From Nocardia sp. CNY236 (GTDB lineage: Bacteria; Actinomycetota; Actinomycetes; Mycobacteriales; Mycobacteriaceae), in the NCBI RefSeq assembly GCF_000482385.1, contig NZ_AXVD01000011.1:62001-126000 (forward strand): 64,000 bases of DNA, written 5' to 3'. Below the pieces are notes generated by a model, which saw only the letters and a list, made by a program, of their open reading frames with translations, searched no databases and was not told the origin of the DNA. A program made the position numbers and the translations under genes. Positions 1 through 8,582 of this stretch are shown piece after piece. Position 1 is the first letter of the stretch; every line of letters starts with the position of its first letter.

Positions 1-38
1 GCGGCAGTGGCGACCGGCGTACCTGTTGTGTGGATTCC

Positions 39-398
39 CTAGGTCTGGCAGTGGCTCATCGGTGTGACTCGCAGGTCGGGTTCGTCGTCCGGCACGACTT
101 GTAGGCGCGGGCGCTCTTCTGGAGCAGCACGATCGCCCAGCCAGGACAACAACGACCATCGAGACAGACCGGAGAAGGCCGAACCGAGGCTGGCGAACGA
201 AAACGAAGAGATCACCGATCCGAACGACCCCACAGACCCGATCGACAGCACCGATCCGACACTGCCGATGGACAACACCGAATAGGCCGAACCGATCGAC
301 AGGATCGAGCCTTCGGACCGAATCGACAGAATCGAGCGATGCGAATGCTTGCTCCGGATCGAAAGATCCGGCCGCATCACAGGATCGACGGACGCCAT
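39..398 (-). CDS. Serine-triplet repeat protein, unknown function
   Basis: Encodes about 119 residues. The middle is a low-complexity array in which serine recurs every third residue. It is built from nine-residue units such as SILSIGSAY and SVLSIGSVG, with about seven units between roughly residues 20 and 85, and it ends in a more hydrophobic SLLSWLG stretch. The C-terminal 35 residues are ordinary and acidic (PDDEPDLRV). No signal peptide is seen. The start at 398 (MASVDP) is chosen because the upstream extension to 464 is arginine-rich and unlike the repeat. I recall similar serine/isoleucine/glycine triplet proteins of unknown function in nocardioforms. A solenoid or membrane-associated structure is possible but not shown. 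Confidence 0.6.
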   Translation of the reverse strand: MASVDPVMRPDLSIRSKHSHRSILSIRSEGSILSIGSAYSVLSIGSVGSVLSIGSVGSFGSVISSFSFASLGSAFSGLSRWSLLSWLGDRAAPEERPRLQVVPDDEPDLRVTPMSHCQT

Positions 399-489
399 AG
401 TTAGCGGTCTACCACAGTTCGCGCCCGCGCGCCCGCCGGTCCGGCAGATCCGCGCAGGATGCACCGGAGCGGATCTCGGCCGGTTCGTC

Positions 490-1275
490 TCACGCGACGG
501 TGAAGAAGCCCAGCGTCGGCAGGAACGAGCAGGTTCGCGGCGCAGCGTCGGAGTCGGCTCCAGTGGTCAGCGATCCGCCGATCACGGCGACGATTCGGCC
601 GGAACCGGTATCGGCGATCGCCGACAGCGTTGCCGGACCACCCGGATTGATCTTGGCTTCGTCGGTCAGCGGCAGAATGCCGGATACACGAGTGTCCAGG
701 TTCAGCCATTGCACGGTCATCGGCGGGTCCTGAACCGGCGTCGGTGAGGTGGTGCCGAGCGCGGTGAACACGAAACCGGTTTGACTGGCCTGCGGGCCGG
801 GAGGGGGAAGGGTCGCTGGGCCGGGTACCGCCAGTGCGGTGCCGACCGAGTCCGAGGTGGGGCCGATGCAGCCCTTGCCGACCGTCGGATACAGGAACTG
901 CGCGATCACCGGGCCGTCCTCCGGCAAATCCGGGCCACCGCCGCCACTGCCGTCCAGGAAGGTGATGATCCGCTCGAGCGTCGACTCGATCTCTGGCGGC
1001 AGGTTCAGCGTCGCCAGCAGGATGCGCGCCTGGTCCAGAATCGCCGCCTGGGGGCCGGCGACATCCGTTGGGCCGGCGATGGCCCCGACGATGGCCGGGA
1101 CGAGCGCGGCCAGCGCGTCCACCGGGACGCCCTCGGGAACCGTCGGAACGACATTCGTCGTTGCGGCCGGTGTGGGCACGGGGGCAGCGATGGCGGTCGT
1201 CGGTGCGACGAGCGTGACACTCGCCGCCAAGGCGAGCGCCGACACCGCGATCCGCGTTCTTCGGGTGCGAAGCAC
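490..1275 (-). CDS. Secreted alanine/proline-rich protein
   Basis: A 261-residue exported protein. The N-terminus (MLRTRRTRIAV, then a hydrophobic core ending AIAAP) is a Sec signal peptide, with probable cleavage after about residue 31. The mature part is Ala/Pro/Gly-rich and has only two cysteines, in GKGCIG and PRTCSF, which could form one disulfide. The start is GTG, with an AAGGA-like site about 11 bases upstream. It is divergent from the PimE-like gene. From memory, M. tuberculosis carries secreted Ala/Pro-rich proteins (Rv1157c/Rv1158c) in this position, so this is probably the positional counterpart. No catalytic motif is visible and the function is unknown. Confidence 0.8.
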   Translation of the reverse strand: MLRTRRTRIAVSALALAASVTLVAPTTAIAAPVPTPAATTNVVPTVPEGVPVDALAALVPAIVGAIAGPTDVAGPQAAILDQARILLATLNLPPEIESTLERIITFLDGSGGGGPDLPEDGPVIAQFLYPTVGKGCIGPTSDSVGTALAVPGPATLPPPGPQASQTGFVFTALGTTSPTPVQDPPMTVQWLNLDTRVSGILPLTDEAKINPGGPATLSAIADTGSGRIVAVIGGSLTTGADSDAAPRTCSFLPTLGFFTVA

Positions 1276-1428
1276 TGGTCTGGCCGTCCTTAGCTCGGGT
1301 GCATCATGGTTCGATTGCGAAACGCCATCGATTCGGGCTCACTCTAGGGACATTGGGGCTACGTGTACAGCCATTCGTGTCCGAATATTCGTGTGGACGA
1401 TCAGTGTCAGCCGACCATAACCTGTTGG

Positions 1429-1446
1429 TACTGTTAGTACTGTTAC
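1429..1446. repeat. 9-bp tandem repeat in divergent promoter region
   Basis: TACTGTTAG (1429-1437) is followed directly by TACTGTTAC (1438-1446) and a degenerate third unit, TGGTGTTGA. It lies in the AT-richer gap between the divergent secreted-protein and mannosyltransferase genes. It could be a binding site for a regulator that reads direct repeats, or chance. Confidence 0.4.
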
Positions 1447-1525
1447 TGGTGTTGAAGTTGATATAAATGTTATCGGTGATTCGAGGGGGCAATCGAGTCG
1501 ATTTCAGCTGCCGCTAGTCTGATTC

Positions 1526-2857
1526 GTGCCGTCCGCCCGCAAGTCGCCGCCCGCGCCGTGCGGTCCGGGAAGCCGAGCCGACATACCCGAGCCGAAAGCC
1601 AGCGACTTGAAACGTCATTTCCGATGGGCTGTGCTGGCGCTCGGCGTGTCCGTGTTGGCCCGGTTGCTGTGGATGGTGTTGTCGCCGAACGGGATGAACC
1701 TGGTCGACCTGCACGTCTACGTCGACGGTTCGGCAGCACTGCCGAATGATCGGCTCTACGACTTCACGTATTCCGAGGACACTCCCGATTTCCCGCTACC
1801 GTTCACGTATCCGCCGTTCGCGGCATTGGTCTTCTTCCCGCTGCACTATCTGCCGTTCACCGCTGTAGCCATCGGTTGGCTGCTAGCGGTGACCGCTGCG
1901 CTGTATGCGGTGGTGCGCATTGGTTTCGAACTCGTGCTGGGCGCCGATGCAGTGCGTACGTCACAGTGGCGAGCGGCGACGGCCGGCTGGACCGCGGTGG
2001 GGCTGTGGATGGAGCCGGTCCGAACCACTTTGGATTACGGCCAGGTCAACGTGTTTCTGGTGCTCGGTGCGATGCTTGCGGTGCGTAGTTCGCGGTGGTG
2101 GGTTTCCGGCGGACTGGTCGGCCTCGTCGCGGGAATCAAACTCACGCCCGCGATCACGAGTCTGTACTTCCTCGCTCGGCGGCGATGGGCGACCGTCGCC
2201 TGGTCGGCGCTGGTCTTCTCGGCGACTGTGGGGGCGAGCTTCGTGATCGCGCCGCTCGAGGCTCGACGGTATTTCGGCACGCTGCTCGGCGACGCCGATC
2301 GCATCGGGCCGGTGGGTTCGGTATGGAACCAGTCGATGCGCGGGGCGCTGAGCCGAATTCTGGGCGAGGACGTGGAATTCGGACCGTGGTGGATCGCGGC
2401 GATCGCGGCGGTGGCGGCATCGGGTTTTGCGGCCTGGCGGGTGCTCGGGCCCGACGACCGACTGGGCACCCTGGTCATGGTGCAACTGTTCGGGCTGACG
2501 CTCTCGCCGATCTCGTGGTCGCATCACTGGGTCTGGCTGCTCCCCACGGTGTTGTGGTTGCTCTACGGACCGCTGCGCGCGGCGCCCGGTGCGCGCGTCA
2601 TCGCTGGATTCTGGCTGGCGACTACGCTTGTCGGCGTGCCGTGGGTGTTGTCCTTCTTCCAGGACGGCATGTGGGCGATCTCCCGACCGGGCCTGCTGGC
2701 CTGGCCAGCGGCGGTCGACGTATTCGGCGTCGTGGCAACCTACCTCTGGGTCGCCTGGCATGGGCGGCGCCAGGGTAGGTCACCTCAGGGTGCGTCCGCA
2801 GGCGTGGTCCCCGCGTCCACCGCTGCGGGAACCACGCACAGGATCCCGGTCAGGTAG
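1526..2857 (+). CDS. pimE: Polyprenol-phosphate-mannose-dependent alpha-(1->2)-mannosyltransferase, PimE-like (GT87)
   Basis: A 443-residue multi-pass membrane protein of the DUF2029/GT87 family. It has about ten hydrophobic segments, and NLVDLHVYVDG follows the first of them. The Asp in this loop matches the catalytic acid described in PimE-type GT-C enzymes. The family uses polyprenyl-phosphate mannose on the outer membrane face, and PimE adds an alpha-1,2 mannose to make polar PIMs. Its position beside the pterin dehydratase and upstream of typA and lpqW matches Rv1159/pimE, which favours PimE over the paralogous LM/LAM-branching enzyme. The start is GTG at 1526. The first 25 residues are soluble and may be over-extended; a TTG at 1606 is an alternative. 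Confidence 0.8.
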   Translation: MPSARKSPPAPCGPGSRADIPEPKASDLKRHFRWAVLALGVSVLARLLWMVLSPNGMNLVDLHVYVDGSAALPNDRLYDFTYSEDTPDFPLPFTYPPFAALVFFPLHYLPFTAVAIGWLLAVTAALYAVVRIGFELVLGADAVRTSQWRAATAGWTAVGLWMEPVRTTLDYGQVNVFLVLGAMLAVRSSRWWVSGGLVGLVAGIKLTPAITSLYFLARRRWATVAWSALVFSATVGASFVIAPLEARRYFGTLLGDADRIGPVGSVWNQSMRGALSRILGEDVEFGPWWIAAIAAVAASGFAAWRVLGPDDRLGTLVMVQLFGLTLSPISWSHHWVWLLPTVLWLLYGPLRAAPGARVIAGFWLATTLVGVPWVLSFFQDGMWAISRPGLLAWPAAVDVFGVVATYLWVAWHGRRQGRSPQGASAGVVPASTAAGTTHRIPVR

Positions 2858-3158
2858 TTCGATCGGAGTGCGCCACGAGCGAATCGATGCGGCGTGCCAG
2901 CGCGATGTCCAGCGCGGTGATCCCCCCGGCGAAGTGAGTGGACACCGCGAACGTGATCGTGCGCCAGCGGATATCGATATCGGGATGGTGATCGGCCTCC
3001 TCGGCGGCCTCGGCGACTCTGCGCACGAGGTCGATGCCCGCCGGAAACGAGGGCGCCTTCACAACGCGAACCAAGGTGTCCCCGGATCGGGTCCACGTCG
3101 GTAGCTCCGTCAGTGCCTCGGTGATTTCGGTGTCGGAGAGCAATGTCTGTTGCGCCAT
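2850..3158 (-). CDS. 4a-hydroxytetrahydrobiopterin dehydratase (pterin-4a-carbinolamine dehydratase)
   Basis: A 102-residue protein of the PhhB/DCoH family. It carries the family signature HHPDIDIRW followed by a VSTH segment, and the histidines make up the active site. It would dehydrate 4a-hydroxytetrahydropterin in pterin recycling. Which pterin-dependent hydroxylase it serves is not visible here. The start at 3158 is preceded by a strong GGAAGG site 6 bases upstream. It overlaps the convergent mannosyltransferase gene by 8 bases at the stop codons. It lies 53 bases downstream of the small Cys-rich gene on the same strand and may be cotranscribed with it. The neighbour pair matches Rv1159/Rv1159A. 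Confidence 0.9.
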   Translation of the reverse strand: MAQQTLLSDTEITEALTELPTWTRSGDTLVRVVKAPSFPAGIDLVRRVAEAAEEADHHPDIDIRWRTITFAVSTHFAGGITALDIALARRIDSLVAHSDRTT

Positions 3159-3211
3159 GACTGTCCTTCCTCGTTGCCTCGGGCCGCCCCCGGGACGCAG
3201 GGTCGGCAGGG

Positions 3212-3400
3212 TCACGCAGCACGGGCACGCTCGAGTGCCTTCTTCAGCTCTTTGCCGCGGATGCCCGCGGCTTCACACTTCTTCATTCGAGTGATGACCA
3301 CCGGGCACGTCAAGCAGCGCGTCTTCTTCCGACAGCACTTCTTCTTCGGTTTCAGGCTCGAAACCTGCTTTGCCTTGACTTTGCCCACGATGGTTAGCAT
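3212..3400 (-). CDS. Small basic Cys-rich protein, conserved hypothetical
   Basis: A 62-residue, Lys/Arg-rich protein. It has a compact cysteine cluster (KKCCRKKTRCLTCPVV; Cys 22, 23, 29 and 32) and a later Cys 42. A basic N-terminus and clustered cysteines suggest a small zinc- or nucleic-acid-binding protein, but this is inferred from composition only. I recall short proteins with a KKCCRSKPRCKRCPVV-like core being widespread in Actinobacteria without a known role. The start ATG at 3400 faces typA across a 141-base gap, so the two probably share a divergent promoter region. It is easily missed because the frame stays open far upstream, antisense to typA. Confidence 0.75.
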   Translation of the reverse strand: MLTIVGKVKAKQVSSLKPKKKCCRKKTRCLTCPVVITRMKKCEAAGIRGKELKKALERARAA

Positions 3401-3541
3401 ACCCTTACTACGACGCCTGGAGCGCTGCGGGAATCGGACTGCCGTAGGGTGGGGCTGGCCGTGATGCCCGGTGAGTCTCGATTCTCCACCTATTTGCAGG
3501 GGCCGACCGGCACTACTACCCAACAGCAGGAGGATTCGGGC

Positions 3542-5440
3542 GTGTCGTCTGCACGCGATTTTCGCAATGTCGCCATCGTGGCTCACGTCGATCACGGCAA
3601 GACCACTCTGGTCGACGCAATGCTGAGGCAGTCCGGTGCGGTCGCGGAGCGCGCCGAGCTCGTCGATCGCGTGATGGACTCCGGCGACTTGGAGCGCGAG
3701 AAGGGCATCACCATCCTCGCCAAGAACACCGCGGTGCACCGGCACCACCCGGACGGTTCGGTCACTGTCATCAATGTGATCGACACGCCGGGTCACGCCG
3801 ACTTCGGGGGTGAGGTAGAGCGTGGTCTGTCCATGGTGGACGGCGTCGTGCTGCTCGTGGATGCATCCGAGGGTCCGCTCCCACAAACTCGATTCGTCCT
3901 GCGCAAGGCGCTTGCCGCTGCGTTGCCGGTGATTCTGGTGGTGAACAAGACCGACCGTCCGGACGCCCGCATCGCGGAGGTCGTGGAGGAAAGTCACGAC
4001 CTGTTGCTCGATCTGGCATCCGACCTGGATGATGCCGCCGCCGAGGCTGCCGAGTTCGCACTCGACCTTCCGGTGCTGTATGCCTCCGGTCGGGAAGGCA
4101 AGGCGTCGGTGCAGCGTCCGGACAACGGGCACGCACCGGCCGCGGAGAATCTCGATGCGCTGTTCGACGTGCTGATGGAATGCATTCCCGCACCCAAAGG
4201 CGATCCGACGGCGCCGTTGCAGGCCCACGTGACCAATCTGGACGCCTCGGCGTTCCTCGGCCGACTCGCGCTGGTCCGCGTGCACAATGGCGAACTGCGT
4301 AAAGGACAGAACGTCGCATGGATGCACGCTGACGGGGTCAAACAGGTGAAGATCACCGAACTGTTGCAGACGATCGGCGTGGAGCGCCGCTCCGGTGAGG
4401 TCGCGACGGCGGGTGACATCGTGGCGATCGCGGGCATCGCAGACATCATGATCGGCGATACCCTCGCCGACATCGATCGACCGGTCGCGCTGCCACGCAT
4501 CACCGTGGACGAGCCGGCCATCTCGGTCACCATCGGAACCAATACCTCGCCGCTGGTGGGTCGGGTGCAGGGACACAAGTTGACCGCCCGCATGGTGAAA
4601 GCTCGCTTGGACCAGGAGTTGGTCGGCAACGTGTCGCTGCGCGTCCTCGATATCGGCCGGCCGGACGCCTGGGAAGTGCAGGGCCGCGGCGAGTTGGCGT
4701 TGGCAGTTCTGGTGGAGACCATGCGCAGGGAGGGCTTCGAGCTTACCGTGGGAAAGCCGCAGGTGGTCACCAAGACGATCGATGGCACAGTGCACGAACC
4801 GTACGAAGAGCTGACCATCGACTGCCCGGACGATTACCTGGGCGCGATCACCCAACTGCTGGCCGCGCGCAAGGGAAAGATGGTGCAGATGAGCAACCAT
4901 GCCGCCGGCTGGGTTCGCATGGAGTTCATCGTCCCGTCGCGCGGGCTGATCGGCTTCCGGACCGACTTCCTCACCGAGACCCGCGGCACCGGCATCGCCA
5001 ATGCGGTCGCCCACGGTTATGCGCCGTGGGCCGGTGAGATCCGCGCCCGGCACAATGGCTCGTTGGTGTCGGACCGGGCGGGTACCGTGACGCCGTTCGC
5101 CATGATTCAGCTGGCCGATCGCGGCCAGTTCTTCGTCGAACCGAGCGCGGTGACCTACGAGGGCCATGTCGTCGGCATCAACCCTCGGGCGGAAGATCTC
5201 GACATCAATGTCACTCGGGAGAAGAAGCTGACCAATATGCGCAGCTCGACCGCCGATGTGATCGAAACGCTGGCCAAGCCCCTGCAGCTGGATCTGGAGG
5301 GCGCCATGGAGTTCTGTGCCGCCGACGAGTGTGTGGAGGTCACTCCAGAGGCGGTCAGGGTGCGCAAGGTGGTCCTCGATCGGAACGAACGTGCTCGGGA
5401 GTTGTCGCGGCGCAAGGCCCGCGATCGCGCGGCTCGCTAG
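3542..5440 (+). CDS. typA: Ribosome-associated translational GTPase TypA/BipA
   Basis: A 632-residue translation-factor GTPase. The G1 loop AHVDHGKT lies at residues 14-21, followed by DTPGHADFGG (G3) and NKTDRP (G4), then EF-G-like domains and the TypA C-terminal domain with the RGLIGFR segment. TypA binds ribosomes and supports 50S assembly and stress adaptation. The start is set at GTG 3542 because AGGAGG sits 8 bases upstream and the protein then begins VSSARDFRNVAIVAHVDHG, as usual in the family. The frame is open upstream, but that part has no family similarity. Length and motifs are complete. Confidence 0.96.
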   Translation: MSSARDFRNVAIVAHVDHGKTTLVDAMLRQSGAVAERAELVDRVMDSGDLEREKGITILAKNTAVHRHHPDGSVTVINVIDTPGHADFGGEVERGLSMVDGVVLLVDASEGPLPQTRFVLRKALAAALPVILVVNKTDRPDARIAEVVEESHDLLLDLASDLDDAAAEAAEFALDLPVLYASGREGKASVQRPDNGHAPAAENLDALFDVLMECIPAPKGDPTAPLQAHVTNLDASAFLGRLALVRVHNGELRKGQNVAWMHADGVKQVKITELLQTIGVERRSGEVATAGDIVAIAGIADIMIGDTLADIDRPVALPRITVDEPAISVTIGTNTSPLVGRVQGHKLTARMVKARLDQELVGNVSLRVLDIGRPDAWEVQGRGELALAVLVETMRREGFELTVGKPQVVTKTIDGTVHEPYEELTIDCPDDYLGAITQLLAARKGKMVQMSNHAAGWVRMEFIVPSRGLIGFRTDFLTETRGTGIANAVAHGYAPWAGEIRARHNGSLVSDRAGTVTPFAMIQLADRGQFFVEPSAVTYEGHVVGINPRAEDLDINVTREKKLTNMRSSTADVIETLAKPLQLDLEGAMEFCAADECVEVTPEAVRVRKVVLDRNERARELSRRKARDRAAR

Positions 5441-5479
5441 TCACCGAGGTTCCGCTGGCCACTGGTGTTCCGTATGTCC

Positions 5480-6019
5480 TCATGCTGCCTTGCGTAAGAG
5501 GGCTGTGAGAACTATGTGGCCGATCTTCAGCTCGCCGACCTGCTCGAATCCCAGATGTCGACCGATCGAGGCGCTGGCAGGGTTGGTGGCGACGAAGAAG
5601 CTGTCCACTGCACTGGTTTCGATTCTGGGTCGCAGCATGCTTGCGGCCAGACCTCGACCGGTCAGATGGGGCACGGTGGCCCCGACCGCGATGTACAGGT
5701 GTGGATATTCGGGCCGCAGGGCATCGATGCGCCGGGACGCGGCGAGGGCGCGGGGAAGCGCCGTTCCCAGGGCTCGAACCAGGCTGGGATAGCGAACGGT
5801 GGGCGCGATCACCCCCGCCGGTTCCCACAGCACGACGCTGGCCAGCGCGCCGTACTCGTCGTGCCGAGTGTCGATCAGGCCGCTTCGGCGGCGGGCTTCG
5901 AGGCGGGAACTCCAGAAATTCGGCAGCGCACGCCTACGGCGGTTACGGTCGGGCCAGAAGTAGGTCATCAGCGGGTCATCGATGAATGCTGTGGCGAGCA
6001 CGTGCACTGCGGGATCCAC
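5480..6019 (-). CDS. GNAT-family N-acetyltransferase
   Basis: A 179-residue protein with the GNAT fold. It has an N-terminal segment of the type VLATAFIDDPLMTYFWPD, an acetyl-CoA-binding loop in HLTGRGLAASML (about residues 118-129), and a C-terminal TNPASASIGRHLGFEQVGE segment typical of motif B. Acceptor specificity cannot be read from the sequence. The start is GTG (VDPAVHV). It is convergent with typA, with only 39 bases between the stops. On its 5' side lies the long AT-richer gap that precedes lpqW. Confidence 0.85.
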   Translation of the reverse strand: MDPAVHVLATAFIDDPLMTYFWPDRNRRRRALPNFWSSRLEARRRSGLIDTRHDEYGALASVVLWEPAGVIAPTVRYPSLVRALGTALPRALAASRRIDALRPEYPHLYIAVGATVPHLTGRGLAASMLRPRIETSAVDSFFVATNPASASIGRHLGFEQVGELKIGHIVLTALLRKAA

Positions 6020-6803
6020 GTATCCGAGGGTAGATCATCGTCGTGGCGCTCCCATGCTTTTCTTGTCGAAGTCCTGCGCGGCCGGTATCGAATGTGCTTC
6101 GCCGAGGCTGGTCGGTCACATGCGTGACCCGATCGTTCATCGGCCGAGAATCGAATTCCAACTGATTTCGACCGACGATATCTGTCTCCGGTGGTTCGTA
6201 TGAACGATCCTCTGTGGATCGAATGGCTAGTTGTTCCATCAATAGTGATTCCTGCTGTTGTTTCAACGAATTTGCTACTATATTGCCGTAACTATATTCG
6301 GCGCATTGCGATCGCAGCGGTTTCACACTCCGTACGACGCCTGGCGCGAATCGGTCGACTGTGGCTCGGTCGCAGATGTCCAGCCGGTGCGGCGACATGT
6401 CGCTGGTGGGAACGTTCGGGCGGCGGTCGTGTTCACCGGCGGGTGGGTGCTGCTGTGGGAGTGTGCTGACGTCGATATGTAGTCGAATTCGACCGCTGGT
6501 CGGCGATGGTGGCAGCTCGCTTTTCTTTCATGCCGAATCGTCGAACGCGGGAGTCTGGCGTGTTACGATGCGGTTGCTTTTCCGGGCCGTGTTTCCTCTC
6601 TTCGCTCCAGATGGCACGGCGAGTATGAAAGTTGTGTTGCTAATTATTTGCTATTGATTGTTTACTCGCGGTTGGACGGAATTGCTCGCAGGCTTGTCGT
6701 CGAAGATTGTTGGCCACCGCCCTCGCGTCGTTCCATGAATGTCCAGGGGTGTATGAGCAGTGATTCTACGGTCGGATGCGAAAGTGCGGTAGAGTTCCCG
6801 TCC
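6020..6803. other. 784-base intergenic region, AT-richer than its surroundings
   Basis: No convincing gene is visible. Parts, especially 6230-6310 and 6620-6665, are clearly AT-richer than the flanks. It contains an 8-bp direct repeat, ACTATATT, at 6277-6284 and 6291-6298 (14-bp period). Short frames such as 6200-6469 begin with a hydrophobic stretch but turn into Arg/Gly-rich sequence and lack a clear ribosome binding site. It probably holds the promoters of the flanking divergent genes (the GNAT gene leftward, lpqW rightward). A regulatory RNA cannot be excluded. Confidence 0.6.
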
Positions 6804-8582
6804 GTGAAAGCGGGCGTAAGAAAACGCGCGGCCGGGCGCATCGTGTTGTCGGCCGTGGCAGTGCTGATCCTGATCGGCAGTTGTGCGGCGAATCCGCCGC
6901 CGCCCATCGAAAGTACCGACAGCCCGAAGACCCCGCCCGTCGAACTGGCCGAAACAACTGTCGTGGTCGCCATGGATACCGTTGCCATGTCGTTCAATCC
7001 ACATCTGCGCGCGGATCTGTCGCCGGCCACCTCCGCGATCGCGTCGCTGATCTTGCCGAGTCCGTTCCGGCCCGTGCCGAGTCCGGTGGTGCCGGGAGCG
7101 ACGGAATGGGTGCCGGATTCATCCCTACTGCTGTCGGCCGATGTGATCGGAGAGGAACCGTTCACGATCGTCTACAAGTTGCGTAACGAGGCGTCGTGGT
7201 CGGACGGAGCGCCCATCGCCGCCGAGGACTTCCGCTACTTGTGGCAAGAGATGATCTCCGAACCCGGGGTGGCCGATCCAGCCGGCTATCGGCTGATCAC
7301 GGATGTGAATTCCTCGGCCGGCGGCAAGACGGTCACCGTCACGATGTCGCAGCCCTACCCCGGCTGGCGGGAGTTGTTCACCAATCTGGTGCCCTCCCAT
7401 CTGCTGAAGGACGCGCCCGGGGGATTCTCCCGAGGCATGAACGGCCAGGTCAACGGTATCCGGGTCTCCGGCGGCCCTTTCGGGATCCGATCGGCCGACC
7501 CAGGTCGCGGGGAGATGCTGTTGGAACGCAACGACCGCTACTGGGATACCCCGGCCCTACCGGATCAGATTCTGCTGCGACGAGGTGGCACGACCGCGCA
7601 ACTGGCGGGTTCGCTGCGTGTCGGCGACGTCCAGATGGCGCTGGTTCACGGCGGCGTCGCGACCCAAGCCCAGCTGGGTGCGGTCCCTTCGGTGCGGACC
7701 GCGATCATGCCGCAGTCGCGCGTACTACAGCTGGTGCTCAACGGACGCACAGATGCGCTGAGTGACCCGCGGGTGCGCTCGGGTGTCCTGGCGTTGCTCG
7801 ACCCGGCCCTGTTGGCGACGGTGGGCGCCCAGACCGGAGACTGGGTCGAGCCAGCACGTGCGCAGGTGCTCGCGCCATCCGACCCCGGTTATCTGCCGAC
7901 CGCTCCGCCGCGACTGTCCGAAGACGAGGCGTTCGGCTTGCTGGCCGCCGCGGGCTATGGCCGCGCACCGGAGCCGCCGCCGGCGATATCGCACACGTCG
8001 CCCGCACCGCAACCGCGCAGTATCGGCAGAGACGGCGAAGCGCTCACCGTGCACATCGGCGCGGCCGACCACGACGCTACTGCGCTCGCTGTGGCCAATA
8101 CGGCCGCCGACCAGCTGCGCAGCGCGGGTATCGAGGCAAAGGTGCGCAGCATCGCCGCCGACGAACTCTATGGCGAGGAGTTGCTCGAAGGGACCATCGA
8201 CGCGATCGTCGGCTGGGAGACCGTAGGTTCGGACCCGGCGACGGTGTTGGCCTCGCGCTATGGATGCCCGCCGCCACCCGTCGCCGAGATCCCCGGCGCT
8301 GCGCAAGCGGTCGCCGAAGCGGCGCGCCGGGCGCCGAGCAATGTGTCCGGGGTCTGTGATCCGGCCCTGCAGCCGGCGATCGACGCGGCACTGCACGGCG
8401 TCGACGTCGGTCGGGTGCTCGCCGACGCCGAACCCATGCTGTGGGCCATGGCGACAGTGCTGCCGATCGTGCAGGACAACGTGGTCGCGGTGGCGGGCCC
8501 CCAGGTGGACGGAGCCTCGCTCAGCGGCGCCGTCCACGTCGGTATCTTCGGCGACGCGTCCATGTGGCGCATGGTGTCGTGA
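6804..8582 (+). CDS. lpqW: LpqW-like lipoprotein, family 5 extracellular solute-binding fold
   Basis: A 592-residue exported lipoprotein with the fold of oligopeptide-binding (SBP_bac_5) proteins, including WSDGAPIAAEDFRYLW and GPFGIRSADPGRGEMLLERN segments. The start is GTG 6804, which gives a short basic N-region, a hydrophobic core and a lipobox ending IGSC with Cys 27 as the lipidated residue; upstream ATGs would bury the signal. In mycobacteria LpqW does not import peptides but helps direct PIM intermediates towards lipomannan/lipoarabinomannan, and it interacts genetically with PimE. The position between typA and mshB matches Rv1166. The GTG of mshB overlaps its stop. Confidence 0.88.
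   Translation: MKAGVRKRAAGRIVLSAVAVLILIGSCAANPPPPIESTDSPKTPPVELAETTVVVAMDTVAMSFNPHLRADLSPATSAIASLILPSPFRPVPSPVVPGATEWVPDSSLLLSADVIGEEPFTIVYKLRNEASWSDGAPIAAEDFRYLWQEMISEPGVADPAGYRLITDVNSSAGGKTVTVTMSQPYPGWRELFTNLVPSHLLKDAPGGFSRGMNGQVNGIRVSGGPFGIRSADPGRGEMLLERNDRYWDTPALPDQILLRRGGTTAQLAGSLRVGDVQMALVHGGVATQAQLGAVPSVRTAIMPQSRVLQLVLNGRTDALSDPRVRSGVLALLDPALLATVGAQTGDWVEPARAQVLAPSDPGYLPTAPPRLSEDEAFGLLAAAGYGRAPEPPPAISHTSPAPQPRSIGRDGEALTVHIGAADHDATALAVANTAADQLRSAGIEAKVRSIAADELYGEELLEGTIDAIVGWETVGSDPATVLASRYGCPPPPVAEIPGAAQAVAEAARRAPSNVSGVCDPALQPAIDAALHGVDVGRVLADAEPMLWAMATVLPIVQDNVVAVAGPQVDGASLSGAVHVGIFGDASMWRMVS

Noticed and set aside
1-464. Repeats at the window start as a CRISPR or DNA-only satellite
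   Set aside because: The periodicity is in the protein frame (27-base units, one serine every third codon) and not a repeat-spacer pattern.
3401-5167. Minus-strand open frame of nearly 600 codons antisense to typA
   Set aside because: It continues the frame of the small Cys-rich gene upstream but is His/Arg/Gln-rich, has no family features, and lies wholly opposite an undoubted typA.
5976-6398. Minus-strand frame upstream of the GNAT gene
   Set aside because: Charged, low-complexity composition and overlap with the GNAT start; no domain.
6200-6469. Short plus-strand frame with a hydrophobic N-terminus in the lpqW gap
   Set aside because: After 50 residues it becomes Arg/Gly-rich, no ribosome binding site is evident, and nothing similar is known to me.
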